Origin: Euonymus europaeus
Taxonomy: Eukaryota; Streptophyta; Magnoliopsida; Celastrales; Celastraceae
Direction: 5' to 3'
Length of the DNA stretch: 64,000 nt
Assembly: GCA_963580455.1 (NCBI GenBank)
Contig: OY756968.1
Coordinates: forward strand, 16,027,996-16,091,995
Position numbers and translations under genes: made by a program. Position 1 is the stretch's first letter. The number at the start of each line of letters is the position of its first letter. Below are positions 61,101 to 64,000 of this stretch, piece after piece. The notes under the pieces are model-generated. The model was not told where the DNA came from. It searched no databases and was given only the letters and a program-made list of their open reading frames with translations.

Positions 61101-64000
61101 GCTCCTCCACAAAGAGAGTGGAGCAACTTCGGACCATTAAAGTTGCTCGATGTACACTTTTTATTGTTCTTTTATATTAAATTTTACGAGTATAAGCTTC
61201 CTCGATTACTTCCATGCCAAAACACCAACTTTCTATAAAAAATGCACAAAACCGTTAAAAGCTTACCCATAGAGAGAGTTGAGCAACTTCGAACCATCAA
61301 AGTTGCTCGGTGTACACCTTTTATTGTTTTTCTTTGTCAAATTTTTTGAGTATAAGCTTCCTAGATTATTTCAATGCCAAAACACCAACTTTGTATGACA
61401 AATCGAGGAAACCATTGAAAGCACCTCTATAGAGAGAGTTGAGCAACTTCGTCCATCAAAGTTGCTCGGTGTACACTTTTTATTGTTCTTCTAAGTCAAA
61501 TTTTTTTAGTTTAAGCTTCCTTGATTATTTCAATGCCAAAACACCAACTTTCTATGACAAATCGACGAAACCGTTAAAAGCACCTCCATAGAGAGAGTTG
61601 AGCAAATTCGAACCATAAAAATTGCTCGGTGTACACTTTTTATTGTTCCTCTATGTCAAATTTTTTGAGTATAACCTTCCTAGATTATTTCGATGCCAAA
61701 ATGCAAACTTTCTATGACAAATGGACAAAATCGTTAAAAGCTCCTCCATAGAGAGTGTTGAGTAACTTCGGACCATCAAAATTGGTCGGTGTACACTTTT
61801 TATTGTTCTTCTATGTCAAATTTTTACTGTATAAACCTCCTAGATTATTCAGATGCCAAAATACCAACTTTCTATGACAAATGGACAAAACCCTTGAAAG
61901 CTCCTTATAGAGAGAGTTGAGAAAGTTCGGGCCATCAAAGTTGTTCGGTGTACACTTTTTATTGTTCTTCGATGTGAAATTTTATGAGTATAAGCTTCCT
62001 AGATTATTTTGATGCCAAAACACCAACTTTCTATGAAAAATAAACAAAACCGTTAAAAGCACTTCCATATGGAGAGTTGAGCAACTTCGGACCATCAAAG
62101 TTTCTCGGTGTACACCTTTTACGTTCTTCTATTTCAAATTTTTTTAGTATAATCTTCCTGTATTATTTCGATGCCAAAACACCAACTTTCTATGACAAAT
62201 TAACGAAACCGTTAAAAGTTCCTCCATAGAGAGAGTTGAGCAACTTCGGACCATCGAAGTTGCTCGGTGTACACTTTTTATTGTTCTTATATGTCAAATT
62301 TTACGAGTATAAGCTTCCTAGATTATTTCAATTCCAAAACAACAACTTTCTATGACAAATCGAAATAACCATTAAAAGCTCCTCCATAGAGAGAGCTGAG
62401 AAAAATCGAACCATCGAAGTTGCTCGGTGTACACTTTTTATTGTTCCTCTACGTCAAATTTTTTGAGTATAAGCTTCCTAGATTATTTCGATGCCAAATG
62501 CCAGCTTTCTATGAAAAATGGACAAAACCGTTAAAAGCTCATCCATAGAGAAAGTTGAGTAACTTCGGACCATAAAAGTTGGTCGGTTTACACTTTTTAT
62601 TGTTCTTCTATGTCGAATTTTTTGCGTATAAACTTCCTAGATTATTTTGATGCCAAAACATGAACTTTTGTATGAAAAATGGACAAAACCGTTAAAAGTT
62701 CCTCAATAGAATGAGTTGAGCAACTTCGGGCCATCAAAGTTGCTCTGTGTACACTTTTTATTGTTTTTCTATGTCAAATTTTATGAGTATATGCTTCCTA
62801 TATTATTTCGACGCCAAAACACCAACTTTCTGTAAAAAATGAACAATAAAGTTAAAAAATGCTCCATAGAGAGAGTTGAGCAACTTCGGACCATCAAAGT
62901 TGCTCGGTGTACTCCTTCTATTGTTCTTCTATGTCAAATTTTACGAGTATAAGCTTCCTAGAATATTTTGATGCCAAAACACCAACTTTCTATCACAAAT
63001 AGACAAAACCGTTAAAAGCTCCTCCATAGAGAGAGTTGAGCAACTTCGAAACGTCAAAGTTACTCGGTGAACACTTTTTATTGTTTTTCTATGTCAAGTT
63101 TTATGAGTATAAGCTTCCGAGATTATTTCGATGCCAAAACAACAACTTTCTATGAAAAATTCACAAAACCGCTAAAAGCTCCTCCATTGAGAGAGTTGAG
63201 CAATTTCAGAACGTCAAAGTTACTCGGTATACAACTTTTATTGTTCTTCTATGTCAAATTTTTTTGAGTATAAGCTTCCTTGATTATTTAGATGCTAAAA
63301 CACTAACTTTCTATCACAAATAAACAAAACCGTCAAAAGCTCCTCCACAGAGAGAGTTGAGCAACTCCGGACCATCAAAGTTGCTCGATGTACACTTTTT
63401 GTTGTTCTTTTATATTAAACTTTACGAGTATAAGCTTCCTCGATTATTTCGATGCCAAAACACCAACTTTCTATAAAAAAATACATAAAACCTTTAAAAG
63501 CACATCCAGAGGTAGAGTTGAGCAACTTCGAACCATCAAAGTTGCTCGGTGTACACCTTTTATTGTTCTTCTTTGTCAATTTTTTTGAGTATAAGCTTCC
63601 TAGATTATTTCAATGCCAAAAGACCAACTTTCTATGACAAATCGACGAAACCATTAAAAGCTCCTCCATAGAGAGAGTTGAGCAACTTCGGCCATCAAAG
63701 TTGCTCGGTGTACACTTTTTATTGTTCTTCTATGTCAAATTTTTTGAGTATAAGCTTCCTTGATTATTTCGATGCCAAAACACCAACTTTGTACGACAAA
63801 TCGACAAAACCGTTAAAAGCTCCTCCATAGAGAGAGTTGAGCAAATTCGAACCCTCAAAATTGCTCGGTGTACACTTTTTATTGTTCCTCTATGTCAAAT
63901 TTTTTGAGTATAACCTTCCTAGATTATTTCGATGCCAAAATGCAAACTTTCTATGACAAATGGACAAAGCCATTAAAAGCTCCTCCATAGAGAGAGTTGA
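58150..64000. repeat. Higher-order repeat of the right block, 1.6-kb and 2.24-kb offsets
   Basis: The monomer with AGTATAACCTTCCTAG and AAAATGCAAACTTTC recurs at 60071, 61668 and 63907, with a more distant relative at about 58155. The monomer with a shortened TCGGCCA or TCCATC core recurs at 59853, 61451 and 63690. The TATATTAAA monomer recurs at 59578, 61167 and 63412. Offsets are about 1597 (10 monomers) and about 2240 (14 monomers), so the last copy has gained four monomers. Confidence 0.83.

Larger units (their letters stand above)
55803..64000. repeat. Tandem satellite array, ~160-bp monomer (right block)
   Basis: About 51 monomers of the same family as the left block follow. Subtypes differ somewhat from those on the left: TTTTTACCGTATAAAC (58301, 60220), CACTTCCATATAGAGAG, GACAAATTAACGAAACC and TATATTAAATTTTACGAG monomers are common here and rare on the left. 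A few monomers are shortened, for example near 57511 where TATGTCAAATTTT is missing. No genes are seen. Confidence 0.97.

Noticed and set aside
55925..63637. Similar small frames in the right satellite block
   Set aside because: Same reason: satellite-derived, present in several overlapping frames of the same bases.
1..64000. CRISPR array
   Set aside because: The repeats are directly adjacent 160-bp units without unique spacers, in a plant-type sequence with no cas genes.
1..64000. Assigning the satellite to the centromere of a named species
   Set aside because: I could not match the monomer to a known named satellite from memory, and monomer length alone does not show centromere location.

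Overview
The window is a block of plant heterochromatin. About 46 kb of it is a tandem satellite with a monomer of about 160 bp, interrupted by two retroelements on the minus strand. No host protein-coding gene, tRNA or rRNA was found. A flowering plant is inferred from the Ty1/copia element, which has plant-type gag and pol and a primer site related to initiator tRNA-Met, and from an integrated Caulimoviridae genome of the kind common in angiosperms. The species cannot be told from the sequence.

Layout: 1-37595 is satellite, roughly 235 monomers. 37596-48305 is a nearly intact LTR retrotransposon of 10,710 bp, with two 2,384-bp LTRs, a 5-bp target duplication (AAAAG), gag and pol. 48306-48787 is three monomers of satellite. 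48788-55802 is a decayed endogenous pararetrovirus reading movement protein, coat protein, protease, then reverse transcriptase leftward. It is flanked by repeated and inverted copies of its own promoter/leader region. 55803-64000 is satellite again, about 51 monomers.

The satellite is not a simple homogeneous array. Monomer subtypes recur in fixed order, giving a mosaic of higher-order repeats whose lengths are all multiples of about 160 bp (10, 14, 17, 20, 21 and 22 monomers), plus younger 3- and 4-monomer duplications. Most monomers carry a HindIII site and a 9-bp dyad (GAGCAACTT, 10-nt loop, AAGTTGCTC). The many 60-110 codon open frames in the satellite come from its sequence composition and are not genes.

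The two elements have different ages. The copia LTRs differ at about a dozen of 2,384 positions (about 0.5%). The virus lies between two copies of the same 355-bp satellite stretch that differ by about 3%, and its reading frames carry several stops and frameshifts. So the virus probably arrived first and the retrotransposon later, 482 bp from it. The oddest structures are at the virus: the 355-bp flanking duplication, a head-to-head inverted leader, a patch of filler DNA built from scraps of the virus itself, and an RNase H domain cut off at its first catalytic Asp and joined directly to the promoter repeats.
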